NCBI RefSeq assembly: GCF_900188085.1
Contig: NZ_FZOU01000019.1
Coordinates: 1 to 32,300, forward strand
Source of the DNA: Granulicella rosea
GTDB lineage: Bacteria; Acidobacteriota; Terriglobia; Terriglobales; Acidobacteriaceae
Direction: 5' to 3'
Length of the DNA: 32,300 bases
Below, piece by piece: positions 32,206 to 32,300 of the stretch. The notes under the pieces are model-generated. The model saw only the letters and a list, made by a program, of their open reading frames with translations. It was not told the DNA's origin and did no database searches. The position numbers and the translations under genes were made by a program. Numbering within the stretch: the stretch's first letter is position 1; each line of letters starts with the position of its first letter.

Positions 32206-32300
32206 ACCGGTAAGGGCGGCTCAGTGAGGCGGACGGCAATGCCGCCCGCTTCACGTTCCGTTAGCTTGCCTTAGCGAGCCCGATCTCTGCTTCTATCACG
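32206..32300. repeat. Terminal direct repeat, right copy (circular overlap)
   Basis: An exact second copy of bases 1-95. It repeats the tail of ardC and its hairpin and holds no new feature. Confidence 0.9.

Overview
The first 95 bases recur exactly as the last 95 (1-95 = 32206-32300). The window is therefore best read as a complete circular molecule of about 32,205 bp, written with a 95-bp overlap. It carries a plasmid backbone: an initiator with iterons, parA with a small partner gene, a Xer-like recombinase beside a dif-like site, and a MobF relaxase with its coupling protein. No type IV secretion (mating-channel) gene is present, so I infer a mobilizable rather than self-transmissible plasmid. 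There is no rRNA, tRNA or core gene to fix the host. The style of the Rhs and GDYAE-type secreted proteins and the AT-hook-like basic protein suggest a soil Acidobacteriota of the Terriglobia type; this is inference.

Layout. (1) Replication and stability, minus strand, 31.6 kb through the origin to 3.6 kb: AT-hook-like protein, a frameshifted ardC antirestriction gene, an oriV of eight 15-bp iterons, repA, a small parB-like gene and parA, with AT-rich repeats around the par genes. (2) 4.3-6.6 kb: a self-inhibited Fic AMP-transferase and a complete tyrosine recombinase, with a 12-6-12 bp Xer-type core site just upstream of the recombinase gene. (3) 6645-7805: a dead IS5-family copy with recognisable ends and a TTAG target duplication. 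(4) 7.97-23.98 kb, plus strand: a 16-kb cargo of secreted proteins that ends in a polymorphic Rhs toxin locus. (5) 24.1-30.8 kb: the mobilization module, flanked by two related sequences in inverted orientation, with palindromes that make a good oriT candidate. (6) 30.9-31.8 kb: a decayed HAD phosphatase gene and a small coupled gene.

The most interesting part is the Rhs locus. A signal-peptide-bearing YD-repeat protein (11749-15048) ends with no tip. The next gene has its own signal peptide, two TIG/DUF2341/LamG units, an Rhs core and a C-terminal toxin candidate. Behind it lie a candidate immunity gene, a promoterless Rhs core with a second unrelated C-terminus, a second candidate immunity gene, a shorter core stub with a third C-terminus, and a third candidate immunity gene. 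The three core segments share sequence up to the same junction, so recombination could swap the active toxin for a stored one. Such orphan Rhs-CT modules are known from enterobacterial chromosomes. A plasmid-borne array behind a Sec-type, lectin-like Rhs protein looks unusual.

Several genes carry single-base indels or a stop (ardC, transposase, HAD). Either the accessory genes are decaying or the assembly has residual errors; read mapping would decide.
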